The translations under genes and the position numbers were made by a program. From a virus, in the IMG/VR virus record IMGVR_UViG_3300027888_000004, positions 1 to 64,000 of that record: 64,000 nucleotides of DNA; one strand, written 5' to 3'. This document shows positions 44,607 to 53,336 of this stretch, piece after piece. The first letter of the stretch is position 1. The number at the start of each line of letters is the position of its first letter. The notes under the pieces were generated by a model. It had not been told where the DNA came from. It saw only the letters and a list, made by a program, of their open reading frames with translations, and ran no database searches.

Positions 44607-44830
44607 TATTTACCCCTCCAGTTTGGTGGAATTTTGCCTACTGGAATTACGCTTGAACAGACATGGCATTTAACCTGGTCATCTCCAAGATGTGTGAAAC
44701 CCCAATAGTTACACTCTAATTTTTGAGCATCAACTATTGATAAACAACATGGGCATTGAACCTCATTGAGATCAGTATGATTTCTGGAATGAAATGTCTG
44801 TGTGGTTCCATAAGTATCATACCTATCCAT
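44606..44830 (-). CDS. Small zinc-ribbon protein
   Basis: 74 residues with CPCCLS and CHVCSS, two CxxC pairs about 30 residues apart. First gene of cassette D, about 40 bp from the promoter element. Unknown function. Confidence 0.6.
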   Translation of the reverse strand: MDRYDTYGTTQTFHSRNHTDLNEVQCPCCLSIVDAQKLECNYWGFTHLGDDQVKCHVCSSVIPVGKIPPNWRGK

Positions 44831-44870
44831 TATCTATCCTCCTCTAAAAGTATAAAATCATTACCCGATA

Positions 44871-44917
44871 ATTAATATATATAGACACTTTTTTTATATA
44901 TGGTAACAAAATAAAAA
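44871..44917. promoter_or_regulatory. Divergent promoter region 5
   Basis: Leftward CTATATATATTAAT at 44884-44871. Rightward ATATGGTAACAAAATAAAAA at 44898-44917 with TATATA as -10; TTAATA at 44872-44877, 17 bp before it, could serve as a weak -35. Confidence 0.65.
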
Positions 44918-44935
44918 GGAAAGGAGTCACAGAAA

Positions 44936-45406
44936 ATGGCTGGAGATCAAATTATTATTGCTCCTCATTGTGACGATGAGATCATCGGTTGTTTTGAAAT
45001 TCTAAATAAGAATACTATAGTTGTTTATACTGAACCCGCTGATCAAAAGAGAAGAGATGAGGCGGCGAAATTATTAAAAGATCACCAATTAGTTAAGGGT
45101 CAATTATTCTTTAAAGATATTCCCAGTACTATTATGTCACCTAAGAATATTTTTTATTTCCCTGATCCAGCCTATGAAATTCATCCTGCCCACAGAAAAT
45201 GGGGATCAGTAGGTGAAGCGATGCTTAGAAGTGGATTCGATGTTATTTTCTATTCTATTCAAATGAACGCTCCGTATATTCATGAAACCAAAGAACCTGG
45301 CGAGAAGAAAAGATTGTTAGATTTAGTTTATCCAAGTCAAATTAATCTATGGTTGAATGATGCAAAATATTATCTTTTTGAAGGAAGATGTAAATGGATA
45401 ATGTAG
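44936..45406 (+). CDS. PIG-L/LmbE-like deacetylase
   Basis: 156 residues. IIIAPHCDDEIIGC is the metal-binding AHxDDE motif of the family (here PHCDDE), and HPAHRKWG supplies the third ligand region. These enzymes remove N-acetyl groups from GlcNAc-type sugars. Short for the family. May act with the glycan genes. Confidence 0.75.
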   Translation: MAGDQIIIAPHCDDEIIGCFEILNKNTIVVYTEPADQKRRDEAAKLLKDHQLVKGQLFFKDIPSTIMSPKNIFYFPDPAYEIHPAHRKWGSVGEAMLRSGFDVIFYSIQMNAPYIHETKEPGEKKRLLDLVYPSQINLWLNDAKYYLFEGRCKWIM

Positions 45407-45861
45407 AGAGACCTAGTTGGAATAAATACTTTATGGAAATGGCCCATTTAGCTAAGAGCCGTTCAACTTGACTAAGGAGAAAAGTTGGAGCTGTCCTAGT
45501 TAAGGATCGGCAAGTAATAGCGACAGGGTATAATGGAGCACCGACTGGACAAAAGCATTGTCTCGATATAGGGTGTTTAAGAGAAGAGTTAAATATTCCA
45601 TCTGGTGAAAAGCATGAGTTATGTAGAGCTGTACATGCCGAGCAAAACCTAATCGCTCAAGCATCAAAACGTGGCATATCCAGTGAAGGTGCGACTGTTT
45701 ATTGTACAACATTTCCATGTTTTATATGTTCTAAACTTCTAATAAACTCAGGTATATCAGAGATATACTATGAAGAGTACTACAATGCTCCAGAGACAAA
45801 AGAGATGCTCGAAGAAGCGAATATTAGGTTAATTCATTGGAAAGGAGAAGAGGGTGAGTAG
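45394..45861 (+). CDS. dCMP deaminase interrupted by one in-frame TGA
   Basis: Translates as a full ComEB-like dCMP deaminase of 155 codons except that codon 26 (45469-45471) is TGA: RSFT-type segment KSRST-[TGA][10 protein letters not shown]. Homologues such as B. subtilis ComEB have Cys there (RSTC). Zinc motifs are intact downstream: VHAEQN and PCFIC. Start (overlapping the deacetylase gene) and stop (overlapping the next gene) are both neat. Could be selenocysteine or other readthrough, a nonsense mutation, or a base error. Confidence 0.75.
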
Positions 45862-46801
45862 ATTATTTTTTGTTCCACAATTGCCAATAAAGATGAGATA
45901 TCAGGAATGGTGGTTCACACAGATTCCAGAGCAATTATCTAAGTATTTTGATAAAATTATTGTAGTGGGTGAACAATATGCTTTTACTGAGGGTGTTTCT
46001 AGCGGCAAGGATTTCTCAAATATTGAAAGAGCAATTAAATTTGAATGTAAACAAGTCAATGAGTTTTTAAATTATGACTTAGGAGATAGCGATTTTCTAC
46101 TTCACGCGGATCTTAGTTTTCCTGGTATATTTCATAACGTATTGCATCATAAACAGGTCAAGAACGCATTTGTGATGTGTCACGCCACTTCAAAGAACAA
46201 ACTTGATTACTTTACCCCAGTCAGAAACAGTAAAGAGGCAGTTGAGTGTGGTCATGCGAGATCATATAAAAAAGTATTTGTTGCTAGTGAATACCATAAG
46301 AAAAAATTGGGGTGGACAAATGTTGTAAATTTAGGAGCATTACCTAATCCTTCATTTAAGGGTTGTAACTCCGAGAAGGTTTATCCTATTGTCTCAGTTG
46401 CTAGACACTCTGTTCAAAAAAGGACTAAGTCAATTGAAGACGCCGTAAGAAAGAGATATGGAGAAATAATTGATGCTCCTCAATTTTTAGAATGGTATGG
46501 TTATTATGATTTTCTAGGGAGCTCGGAGTGTATGTTAATTACTAGTAAGGAAGAGTGTTATGGTTACCAAGTTATTGATGCGGTAATAAATAATTGTATA
46601 CCAATTGCTCCTAGAGGTTTTTCATATCCTGAGCTATTACCAGATGAATATCTTTATAGTGGAATAGATGAGTTATTCGAAATTCTAAGATGGACTGATG
46701 GGAAGGGAGTTAGAGGTTTAAAAGTTCCCAAGCTTCTTAATCAAGAAAAGATTGACAACTTTTATCAAAACCTTGTAATGGAGATGAAAGATGCCGTTTA
46801 A
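45854..46801 (+). CDS. Glycosyltransferase-like protein (GT-B)
   Basis: 315 residues, GTG start with AAGGAG upstream. [20 protein letters not shown] and FSYPELL in the C-terminal half resemble the donor site of GT4 enzymes, including those that act on modified nucleosides. Acceptor unknown. Confidence 0.6.
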   Translation: MSRLFFVPQLPIKMRYQEWWFTQIPEQLSKYFDKIIVVGEQYAFTEGVSSGKDFSNIERAIKFECKQVNEFLNYDLGDSDFLLHADLSFPGIFHNVLHHKQVKNAFVMCHATSKNKLDYFTPVRNSKEAVECGHARSYKKVFVASEYHKKKLGWTNVVNLGALPNPSFKGCNSEKVYPIVSVARHSVQKRTKSIEDAVRKRYGEIIDAPQFLEWYGYYDFLGSSECMLITSKEECYGYQVIDAVINNCIPIAPRGFSYPELLPDEYLYSGIDELFEILRWTDGKGVRGLKVPKLLNQEKIDNFYQNLVMEMKDAV

Positions 46802-47300
46802 GATATTCAATAAATGGCTCTTCGATGGAAATAAAAAATCAAAAATTGATCCCAGTTTATTGAAATATAATTCACCAATTACTAATATGTATGTTATGGG
46901 TCTATTTCAGAGAAGTGGGAAATTAAATCATTATTTAGATAAGTATTTTAATAATATGGGTCTATATTATTTAGATAAGGAGGAGTTCTTTAACTTCATT
47001 AAGAAGTGCGTAATAGACTTTAGGATTAATCGAAGGAATATAACATTCTTTCCCAGAAAACCAAGCGATGATTTATTTAATGCACTAAGGAATCGAGTGG
47101 CTACATTGAAAAGTGATGACCTTGATTTATTAACTCAATTGGTAAATAAATCTGATGATAAAGAAGCAATCTATAGTTCTCTTGGTATTGATAAAAAACC
47201 AAAAGCATGTAAAATTCCAAACCGTTCAATGAAGCAAAAAAATAAAGTTAGTTTAGAAGAGTTTATGGAGAATTTCACCACCATAGAGATAGGAAAATAG
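46791..47300 (+). CDS. Hypothetical protein
   Basis: 169 residues, basic, helical. FNKWLFDGNKKSK start and IPNRSMKQKNKVSLEEFMEN end; no family recognised. Overlaps the previous gene by 11 bp. Confidence 0.55.
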   Translation: MPFKIFNKWLFDGNKKSKIDPSLLKYNSPITNMYVMGLFQRSGKLNHYLDKYFNNMGLYYLDKEEFFNFIKKCVIDFRINRRNITFFPRKPSDDLFNALRNRVATLKSDDLDLLTQLVNKSDDKEAIYSSLGIDKKPKACKIPNRSMKQKNKVSLEEFMENFTTIEIGK

Positions 47301-47312
47301 TACCTATCTCTA
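47284..47312. terminator. Hairpin at convergent junction, cassette E
   Basis: Ten-bp stem TAGAGATAGG/CCTATCTCTA with nine-base loop, overlapping the rightward stop. No T-tract on either side. Confidence 0.55.
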
Positions 47313-47326
47313 CGGCGGGACAGAGT

Positions 47327-47956
47327 TTAAATATCTGTCAACTTTTTTGCAATATCTTCTGTTAAGACTGGAGTAGAAACTGTTATTGGTTTTTTTCCCA
47401 CTCCTTTGCACCTTTTGCACCTAATTACCTCCTTGATTTTTCCTGTATTTACTGGTCTTGATTTATTACCAGATCCTAAGCAAGACTTGCATTTTATTAC
47501 TCTTTTTCTTTTGATAGTTTTTCTGTACTCGTATATTCCTTTACCCTCACAGGTTCGACAAGTCTTTGTACCAACCTTACCTGTGCCTTCACACCTCTTA
47601 CATTTACTTCTGGCTATACCTGTGCCATCACATAATTTACATGGAAGCACAAGGATATCATAATGAAAATCGGGTCTGAATCCTTTTCCCCTACAATTCG
47701 GGCAAGGATTATTTATGGGGATTCTAATGTAATATCTAGATTTTTCAGCTAGTTGATCCTCGATTATTGCTGCTATTAGTGTATTTTTTGCAGTGATAAT
47801 CTTCTCTGTCCCGTCCTTGTCTCCTTTTAGATCTTCGAGTAAATTGACAAAGGATGCTATAATGATTTTCTCATCAAGTTCATCAATTTTATTAACGAGA
47901 TCTAATGCCCATATAGCATTGTCTATCATATCTTGCTCAATACATGATTTAATCAT
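47327..47956 (-). CDS. DnaJ-type zinc-finger protein without J domain
   Basis: 209 residues. N-terminal helical part (about 1-75), then six CxxC(x)GxG-like units: CPNCRGKG, CKLCDGTG, CKRCEGTG, CRTCEGKG, CKSCLGSG and CKRCKGVG, forming about three zinc sites. No HPD-containing J domain. May bind unfolded proteins or act as a DnaK decoy. Confidence 0.8.
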   Translation of the reverse strand: MIKSCIEQDMIDNAIWALDLVNKIDELDEKIIIASFVNLLEDLKGDKDGTEKIITAKNTLIAAIIEDQLAEKSRYYIRIPINNPCPNCRGKGFRPDFHYDILVLPCKLCDGTGIARSKCKRCEGTGKVGTKTCRTCEGKGIYEYRKTIKRKRVIKCKSCLGSGNKSRPVNTGKIKEVIRCKRCKGVGKKPITVSTPVLTEDIAKKLTDI

Positions 47957-47997
47957 GACCCCCTCCCCCCTCTATTCCATATTGTTACCTCCCATTC

Positions 47998-48020
47998 AAA
48001 AAAAGTTGCCCGAAGGCAAC
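47998..48020 (-). terminator. Rho-independent terminator
   Basis: Stem GTTGCC/GGCAAC with a CGAA loop, followed leftward by seven U's. Ends the 70-residue membrane-protein gene inside cassette E. Confidence 0.85.
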
Positions 48021-48036
48021 ATACTATTCTGGAGCT

Positions 48037-48249
48037 CTAGAATATATAATCTAGAGTCTTCTTTCTCCCTTTATAGAATTTATAAATTGACCAACCAACC
48101 CAGATTACAGGTATGATATATACTGCGCGTCTGAAATGGTTTAGGAGGAGAAGGTCTATCATACATAGTATCCATATTACTATGCTGAGCAAAGCAATTG
48201 CACGTATTAGCGGATTAAATATTGTAAGTAATCTGAAAAATCTTCTCAT
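48037..48249 (-). CDS. Small membrane protein
   Basis: 70 residues, two hydrophobic segments (about 15-37 and 42-57) and basic ends. First gene of cassette E. Unknown function. Confidence 0.6.
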   Translation of the reverse strand: MRRFFRLLTIFNPLIRAIALLSIVIWILCMIDLLLLNHFRRAVYIIPVIWVGWSIYKFYKGRKKTLDYIF

Positions 48250-48302
48250 TTTACTAACCCCCTTTCATAATTTTTAAAAACACAAACCCACCGCCTTCAA
48301 AT

Positions 48303-48373
48303 ATTTATATATATAGAAAAATTCTCAATTCTAAATGGGTATCTATTTTTATAGAAGGGAACAAAATAAAAAT
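48303..48373. promoter_or_regulatory. Divergent promoter region 6 (variant)
   Basis: Leftward element reads CTATATATATAAAT, the only variant; it contains TATAAATA, the T4 late-promoter octamer, when extended one base. Rightward GAAGGGAACAAAATAAAAAT at 48354-48373, TATAGA as -10. Confidence 0.6.
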
Positions 48374-48395
48374 TGATTTGTAATGGAGTATGTTT

Positions 48396-51300
48396 ATGTT
48401 TAGCATTAAGAACTCTTTTGCTGACTGTATGTCTTGCCCTCTCCTTGATGCCCCATCATGTATTCTTGAAACTAATTGTTCAGATAACCTAAAGGATATT
48501 GAAGTTGTATTTGTATCCGAAAATCCCGGAAAAAATGAGGTCAAGAAAAAGAGACCTTTAATAGGAAGAGCGGGAAGAACATTCAGGAAACCATTTGATT
48601 TATATATTAGAGATAAATTCAAGTGGTTATTAACAAATTGTGTTTTATGTTGTACGTTATTACCAGACGGTAAGACAGGTAACCCAACGCCAGAAATTAT
48701 TGAGAGATGTAAAGAGAATGCTTTTAATATAATCGAAGCGTGTAGTCCGAAATTGATTGTGGCTATGGGTGCAAGTCCAATGTCTGCTTTTGGTTTTGCA
48801 AAAACAGGTATAACTGATTTGAGAGGCCAAGTATTTAAATGGAGAGATTATGATGTTCTCCTAACTGTTCATCCATCTTTTGTAAATAGAAATCAAAGTT
48901 ATAAAGGTAAGTTTGAAAGGGATATACAAACTGCTGCAGTAATGCTTGGTGCAGAACTTGAAGTGAAAGCAGAGAAAGGGATGAATGCTGTAGGAACAGG
49001 AAAATATCGTTATAAAATTCCAGAGGAATTCTATAGTCCAGACTATAGACTTGTTGATGTCCAATTTTTACATAAGACAAATGAAGTTATACATATCTTT
49101 AGAGATAAGGATAATAATAAAATTTATCATAAGGAAAATGATGATTATTTCTGCTATAGAGTTCCAGAAGGTATTGAGAATAAACATCTTGTAGAATATG
49201 ATAAATTGGAGATAATCAAAGTTCCATATAAACAAAAATCAGCACTAGATCCAGAAAGAACATACGAAGGTGATATAAGAATATCAGTAAAGTATGCCCA
49301 AGATTACTATCACTTTAGTAAGGGCGAACCATCAGAAAAAGAATTAAATATAATGTTCTTGGATATTGAGACATACAGTAAAACAAAGGAATTTCCAAAT
49401 GTTGAAGATGCGGATCATCCGATTTGTCTTATAACATACTATTATCATGGAAAATACATAACATATGTAGTCGATAACAAGATTCTATTAAATGATAGAA
49501 ATGCTCCAGATATTATAACAACTAAAGAGGATCCTATTCATATTTTTAAATCTGAGCGTGAAATGATCCTTAAATTTATAAAAGATTTGAGAACATTGGA
49601 ACCAGACTTTCTCGTGGGTTGGAATGTAATTGGGTTTGACCTTTATTATATTTATAACAGATGCAGAAAACTAAGAATAAAGCAAGAATCACTCTCAAAA
49701 TTTAATGAAGTATCATTCTCAATTGATGAGAAAAGACAATATTGTGAGATTGCTGGGTTAGTAGTTCTTGATCTGCTTAGATTATATAGAAGCTTCACAT
49801 TTACACAGAAAGAAAATTATCGTCTTGGAACAATCGCTCAGGAGGAGTTGGGAGAAGAGAAAACAGATGTTGGTGAGAACTTCTCGGAGAAATATGAGAA
49901 AGATATTAATGGAGCAATTGACTATAACATAAAAGACGTTGAATTGATTCTACGAATAGATAATAAACTCCGACTTATAGTTTTAGAAAATGAAATTAGA
50001 AAAATTGGTAGCTCTAGTTTTGCTGGAGCATTTAGTAATCTTGGGAAACTTGACAGCTTAGTGATTTCATTTTTGAAAGATAAAGGTTTTGCTTCAAGGA
50101 ATGCAAATGTCCATAAAGTAAAAGAAGCTTCAATTCCTGGAGCATTTGTCAAGGAACCGAGAACAGGTATACATGAGTATATTGTTGATTTTGATTTCAC
50201 ATCCCTATATCCAAGTCTAATCTTAACCTATAACATTGGGATAAACACATTTGTTGCAAAGTTTAAAGATCATACGTTAGGATATGACTTTGTATATCAA
50301 CTGGATAATCTCCCGGAAGAGTTCACTATAATCTATGATCCTGGTTTTCTTAATAAAGAAATGACAGTCAAGAAAGAGGATTTTATTAAGAAGGTCAAAG
50401 ATGCAAACCTTACATATACAATAAATGGATGTTTCTATAAACCACATGATAAAGAGGTTTCCGTTTATTCGGAGGTTTTGGACCATTTACTGATTTCTAG
50501 AAAAGAATATAAAGACAAAATGTTTGATGCCAAACAAGCAGGGGAAGATCATTTACATGATATGTACTATGGTCGTCAATTAGTTTACAAAGTTTTAGCT
50601 AACGCTTTATATGGAATTCTTACAAACCATTTCTTTAGATTCTACCATGACGATCTCGGAAGTAGTATCACTCTAAGTGGTCAAGAAGCTTTGAAAACCT
50701 CAATCATTCATGGAAATAATTATGTTGATATGATTAAAAAGAAAGCTTCTAAATACGAAGCTCCTGAACCACTGACAAAGCAAGAAATGTATGGTGATGT
50801 TACAAGAGATACTGAGTTTATCATTACGGGAGATACTGATAGTTTATTTGTATCATTTGATGATATTGTAGATAAAAATAAATCAGAAGATGAGTTAATG
50901 AAGCAAATTGAAAGTTGGTGTGATGAAATTCAATTATTTTTGAACAATAAGATCATTATGCCATTAGTTACTAATCATAATGTTCCTCTAGAAAGAAATC
51001 GTCTTGAGTTAAAGAATGAGCTAGTTATTAAGAGAGGTTTGTTTTTAGCTAAGAAACATTATGCAATTTATGTAACTTCGCAAGAGGGAAGGAAAACAGA
51101 TGAAATAGTAAATATGGGTATTGCAACGAAACGAAGTGATTATCCGAGCTATACAAAACAATCTCTAAGTGATTTATTGGATCTAATTCTGAAGTCAGAA
51201 GAAGTATCATTAAAGAAAATTATGGATTTTATTCACTCAAGAAAAACTTCATTTATTCATAAGATAAGAGCAGGTGATAAAAGAGTCGCTCGCCCTTCTG

Positions 51301-51653
51301 CATTTACGAGGAGATTAGATCATTATAAAAAAGTACCTCCTGGAGTAATCTCAATGTTAAATTGGAATGAATTGGAGTATAAGATTTTTGATGTTGGTTC
51401 AAAAGGTTATCTATTCAAATTAAATGGCATAGACCTCATGAAAGCTCCTCCAGACGTAGCTGAAAAATATAACCAAAAATTCTTAGCAAATGGTAGGAAA
51501 TTGGACTATATATCTCTTCCAGATGAGGAAATATCTCTACCGTCATATTATGTAGTTGATGTTAGTGCAATGTTAAAATTTGCATGGGAGGATAGATTTA
51601 GTTTAATATTAGAACCAGTAATGAGTCCGAAGCAGGAACTAATGACAATCTAG
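48396..51653 (+). CDS. Uracil-DNA glycosylase (family 4-like) fused to family B DNA polymerase
   Basis: 1085 residues from ATG 48396 (GGAG seven bases upstream; an ATG at 48390 is too close). Numbering is from 48390. UDG domain, about 10-190: Fe-S-type cysteines CMSCPLL (13, 16), later NCVLCC (84-88), motif A-like SENPGKNE (43-50) with GRAG, and TVHPS (159-163). Polymerase: ExoI FLDIET (about 323), ExoII GWNVIGFDLYYIY, ExoIII YNIKDVEL, motif A DFTSLYPS (602-609), motif B KVLANALYG and motif C TGDTDS (about 814). Likely the replicative polymerase. All exonuclease and polymerase carboxylates seem present. Confidence 0.88.
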   Translation: MFSIKNSFADCMSCPLLDAPSCILETNCSDNLKDIEVVFVSENPGKNEVKKKRPLIGRAGRTFRKPFDLYIRDKFKWLLTNCVLCCTLLPDGKTGNPTPEIIERCKENAFNIIEACSPKLIVAMGASPMSAFGFAKTGITDLRGQVFKWRDYDVLLTVHPSFVNRNQSYKGKFERDIQTAAVMLGAELEVKAEKGMNAVGTGKYRYKIPEEFYSPDYRLVDVQFLHKTNEVIHIFRDKDNNKIYHKENDDYFCYRVPEGIENKHLVEYDKLEIIKVPYKQKSALDPERTYEGDIRISVKYAQDYYHFSKGEPSEKELNIMFLDIETYSKTKEFPNVEDADHPICLITYYYHGKYITYVVDNKILLNDRNAPDIITTKEDPIHIFKSEREMILKFIKDLRTLEPDFLVGWNVIGFDLYYIYNRCRKLRIKQESLSKFNEVSFSIDEKRQYCEIAGLVVLDLLRLYRSFTFTQKENYRLGTIAQEELGEEKTDVGENFSEKYEKDINGAIDYNIKDVELILRIDNKLRLIVLENEIRKIGSSSFAGAFSNLGKLDSLVISFLKDKGFASRNANVHKVKEASIPGAFVKEPRTGIHEYIVDFDFTSLYPSLILTYNIGINTFVAKFKDHTLGYDFVYQLDNLPEEFTIIYDPGFLNKEMTVKKEDFIKKVKDANLTYTINGCFYKPHDKEVSVYSEVLDHLLISRKEYKDKMFDAKQAGEDHLHDMYYGRQLVYKVLANALYGILTNHFFRFYHDDLGSSITLSGQEALKTSIIHGNNYVDMIKKKASKYEAPEPLTKQEMYGDVTRDTEFIITGDTDSLFVSFDDIVDKNKSEDELMKQIESWCDEIQLFLNNKIIMPLVTNHNVPLERNRLELKNELVIKRGLFLAKKHYAIYVTSQEGRKTDEIVNMGIATKRSDYPSYTKQSLSDLLDLILKSEEVSLKKIMDFIHSRKTSFIHKIRAGDKRVARPSAFTRRLDHYKKVPPGVISMLNWNELEYKIFDVGSKGYLFKLNGIDLMKAPPDVAEKYNQKFLANGRKLDYISLPDEEISLPSYYVVDVSAMLKFAWEDRFSLILEPVMSPKQELMTI

Positions 51654-51660
51654 AAAAAAA

Positions 51661-51727
51661 AGGGAGTGGGCATCGTCACTCCCTATACTGAGTTGGGGGA
51701 AGGTAATTAAAATGCCTAACTCAGTAT
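51661..51727. terminator. Two tandem hairpins at convergent junction, cassette F
   Basis: AGGGAGTG/CACTCCCT (51661-51684), followed leftward by eight U's, then a 10-bp inverted repeat ATACTGAGTT/AACTCAGTAT (51685-51694 and 51718-51727). Confidence 0.75.
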
Positions 51728-51738
51728 TTCGATAATCA

Positions 51739-51981
51739 CTATTTTAGAAATTGTGGGATAAAGGCTATCACAATAATCGCACCTGCTAAATATCCACCAA
51801 TTCCTATAAAGGTTCTGGTAAATGTTTTCCATGTAAAACCCTCTTTTATATCTGCTGCAAACAAACCAATTGCTAGTGCTGATATAATTAAGCTAGTAAT
51901 TGCTAAACCAGAAGTTTTACATGATAATAGAGAAATCATTCCAATCAAACCTGTTAAAAAACATAAGAGATTTCTTTTCAT
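51739..51981 (-). CDS. Small membrane protein, paralogue group (1)
   Basis: 80 residues, three hydrophobic segments. LLCFLTGLIGM and FIGIGGYLAGAIIVIAF match the start and end of the next two proteins loosely. Last gene of cassette F. Confidence 0.6.
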   Translation of the reverse strand: MKRNLLCFLTGLIGMISLLSCKTSGLAITSLIISALAIGLFAADIKEGFTWKTFTRTFIGIGGYLAGAIIVIAFIPQFLK

Positions 51982-51990
51982 GCTCTTCTC

Positions 51991-52206
51991 CTATATTACT
52001 ACGTAAGCAATAAGGTATCCGCCCATGAAGGATATGAACTCAACACCTTTACTTTTTACACCGATAAAAATACCTATCATAAGGAGAATAATCATTATTG
52101 GAACTTGAGAAACTCCAAACTTTGACCTGGCTATATTAATAATCAGAAAAATAATTACTCCAGCAGCAAACGATAGTAAATTTCTAAAAATTGTTTTTAT
52201 ATCCAT
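51991..52206 (-). CDS. Small membrane protein, paralogue group (2)
   Basis: 71 residues, three hydrophobic segments. FRNLLSFAAGVIIFLI ... FISFMGGYLIAYVVI aligns along its length with the protein of the next gene, indicating tandem duplication. Confidence 0.6.
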   Translation of the reverse strand: MDIKTIFRNLLSFAAGVIIFLIINIARSKFGVSQVPIMIILLMIGIFIGVKSKGVEFISFMGGYLIAYVVI

Positions 52207-52224
52207 TTATCTTCTCCTGAAGTA

Positions 52225-52261
52225 ATGGAATGGAGAGGATATCAATCCCTCTCCATTCCAT
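52225..52261. terminator. Long perfect hairpin between paralogues
   Basis: 14-bp stem ATGGAATGGAGAGG/CCTCTCCATTCCAT with a nine-base loop. No U-tract, so attenuation or mRNA protection is as likely as termination. Confidence 0.55.
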
Positions 52262-52267
52262 CTGGTT

Positions 52268-52531
52268 TTACAACATGACGAAGATGTAGGTAAGAACGAA
52301 ACCACTTACGGTTGAAAAGACCTCAGCGGTCTTATTCATTCTTGCTACAAGGACCCCTGTTCCTATGAGTATTACAGGACCAAAGAGTTCCGGAAACGGA
52401 ACACCTTTCATTCCCATGTAGACAATCACTAGAAACACTGATACGCCAAGTGCAAAAGCAATAGCGTTCCTGAGAAGACCGCCTATGAAAATGAAAATGC
52501 TTTTGAAAAGTTTCTTTAGAAAATTCTTCAT
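52268..52531 (-). CDS. Small membrane protein, paralogue group (3)
   Basis: 87 residues, basic start then three hydrophobic segments. LRNAIAFALGVSVFLVI ... FSTVSGFVLTYIFVML is the counterpart of the preceding paralogue. First gene of cassette F; GGAGG before ATG. Confidence 0.6.
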   Translation of the reverse strand: MKNFLKKLFKSIFIFIGGLLRNAIAFALGVSVFLVIVYMGMKGVPFPELFGPVILIGTGVLVARMNKTAEVFSTVSGFVLTYIFVML

Positions 52532-52572
52532 GATTATCCTCCTTTAAAAGACATAGCCAATTTCTCTTTAAA

Positions 52573-52636
52573 ATTAATATATATAGCAACTTTAGATATG
52601 AGAAAAAGAACTTGAGATTGAGAACAAAATAAAAAA
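52573..52636. promoter_or_regulatory. Divergent promoter region 7
   Basis: Leftward CTATATATATTAAT at 52586-52573. Rightward GATTGAGAACAAAATAAAAA at 52616-52635, followed by AAGGAG. Confidence 0.6.
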
Positions 52637-52650
52637 CAGAAAGGAGTCAA

Positions 52651-53322
52651 ATGAAACGGAGAATCAAAGCAATCGAATGTATTCAAACATGGCAGGGCGA
52701 AGGACCAGATACTGGTAAATCAATGCTTCTTATCAGATTTAAACATTGCGATCGAGTTGATCATAAGAACCCTTGTAATTGGTGCGATACATTAGTTAAG
52801 ATGAGAGTTAGTCCAGAAGCAGAATATTCCTTACAAGAATTACAAAATATAATAGATGATCAGAAATGTGGTTTGATGATAACTGGTGGAGAACCCACAT
52901 GGGATCCACATTATAAAGATACGATTCTATTATTGAGGATGTTAAAGTATAAATCTGCAAACGTTGAAACAAATGGTTATCGCTTAAGAGACCTCTATAA
53001 ACAAAGTACACAAGATAATATCAACTATATTTACTCTCCTAAGATGTTTTATCCACATGAAGTAGATGATGCAGTTGAGATGACTAAATGGGCTAAAACT
53101 CGTAAAAATGTTTATATAAAAGTTGTATATAACAGGACTCGTGAGGATTATAATTTTATTGAAAAGATTTCTGATATGGATATCAATGATAGGATCTATT
53201 TGATGCCACAAGGATGCAATAGAGAAGAACTATTAAAGAATACACCATTTGTATTGGATATGGCTGAAAAGTTTAAAGTAAACATTTCAACGAGAATGCA
53301 TTTAATGTTCGAATTTATCTAA
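52651..53322 (+). CDS. queE: QueE-like 7-carboxy-7-deazaguanine synthase (radical SAM)
   Basis: 223 residues. IQTWQGEGPDTGKSMLLIRF is the QueE substrate/Mg start. Cluster cysteines C33, C42 and C45 (KHCDRV ... PCNWCDT) give CxnCxxC rather than the standard CxxxCxxC, as some QueE proteins do. ITGGEPTWDP follows. Makes CDG, the precursor of preQ0 for QueC. Confidence 0.85.
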   Translation: MKRRIKAIECIQTWQGEGPDTGKSMLLIRFKHCDRVDHKNPCNWCDTLVKMRVSPEAEYSLQELQNIIDDQKCGLMITGGEPTWDPHYKDTILLLRMLKYKSANVETNGYRLRDLYKQSTQDNINYIYSPKMFYPHEVDDAVEMTKWAKTRKNVYIKVVYNRTREDYNFIEKISDMDINDRIYLMPQGCNREELLKNTPFVLDMAEKFKVNISTRMHLMFEFI

Positions 53323-53336
53323 GAGAGGAGAAGAGA

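Noticed and set aside
44872-44900. General rule that the 14-bp element supplies the -35 for the rightward promoter
   Set aside because: Spacing fits (17 bp) only at this junction; at the others the two elements are about 10 to 55 bp apart, so they must act separately.
47327-47956. Phage DnaJ chaperone
   Set aside because: Only the zinc-knuckle repeats are present; there is no J domain with HPD, so DnaJ is not a valid name.
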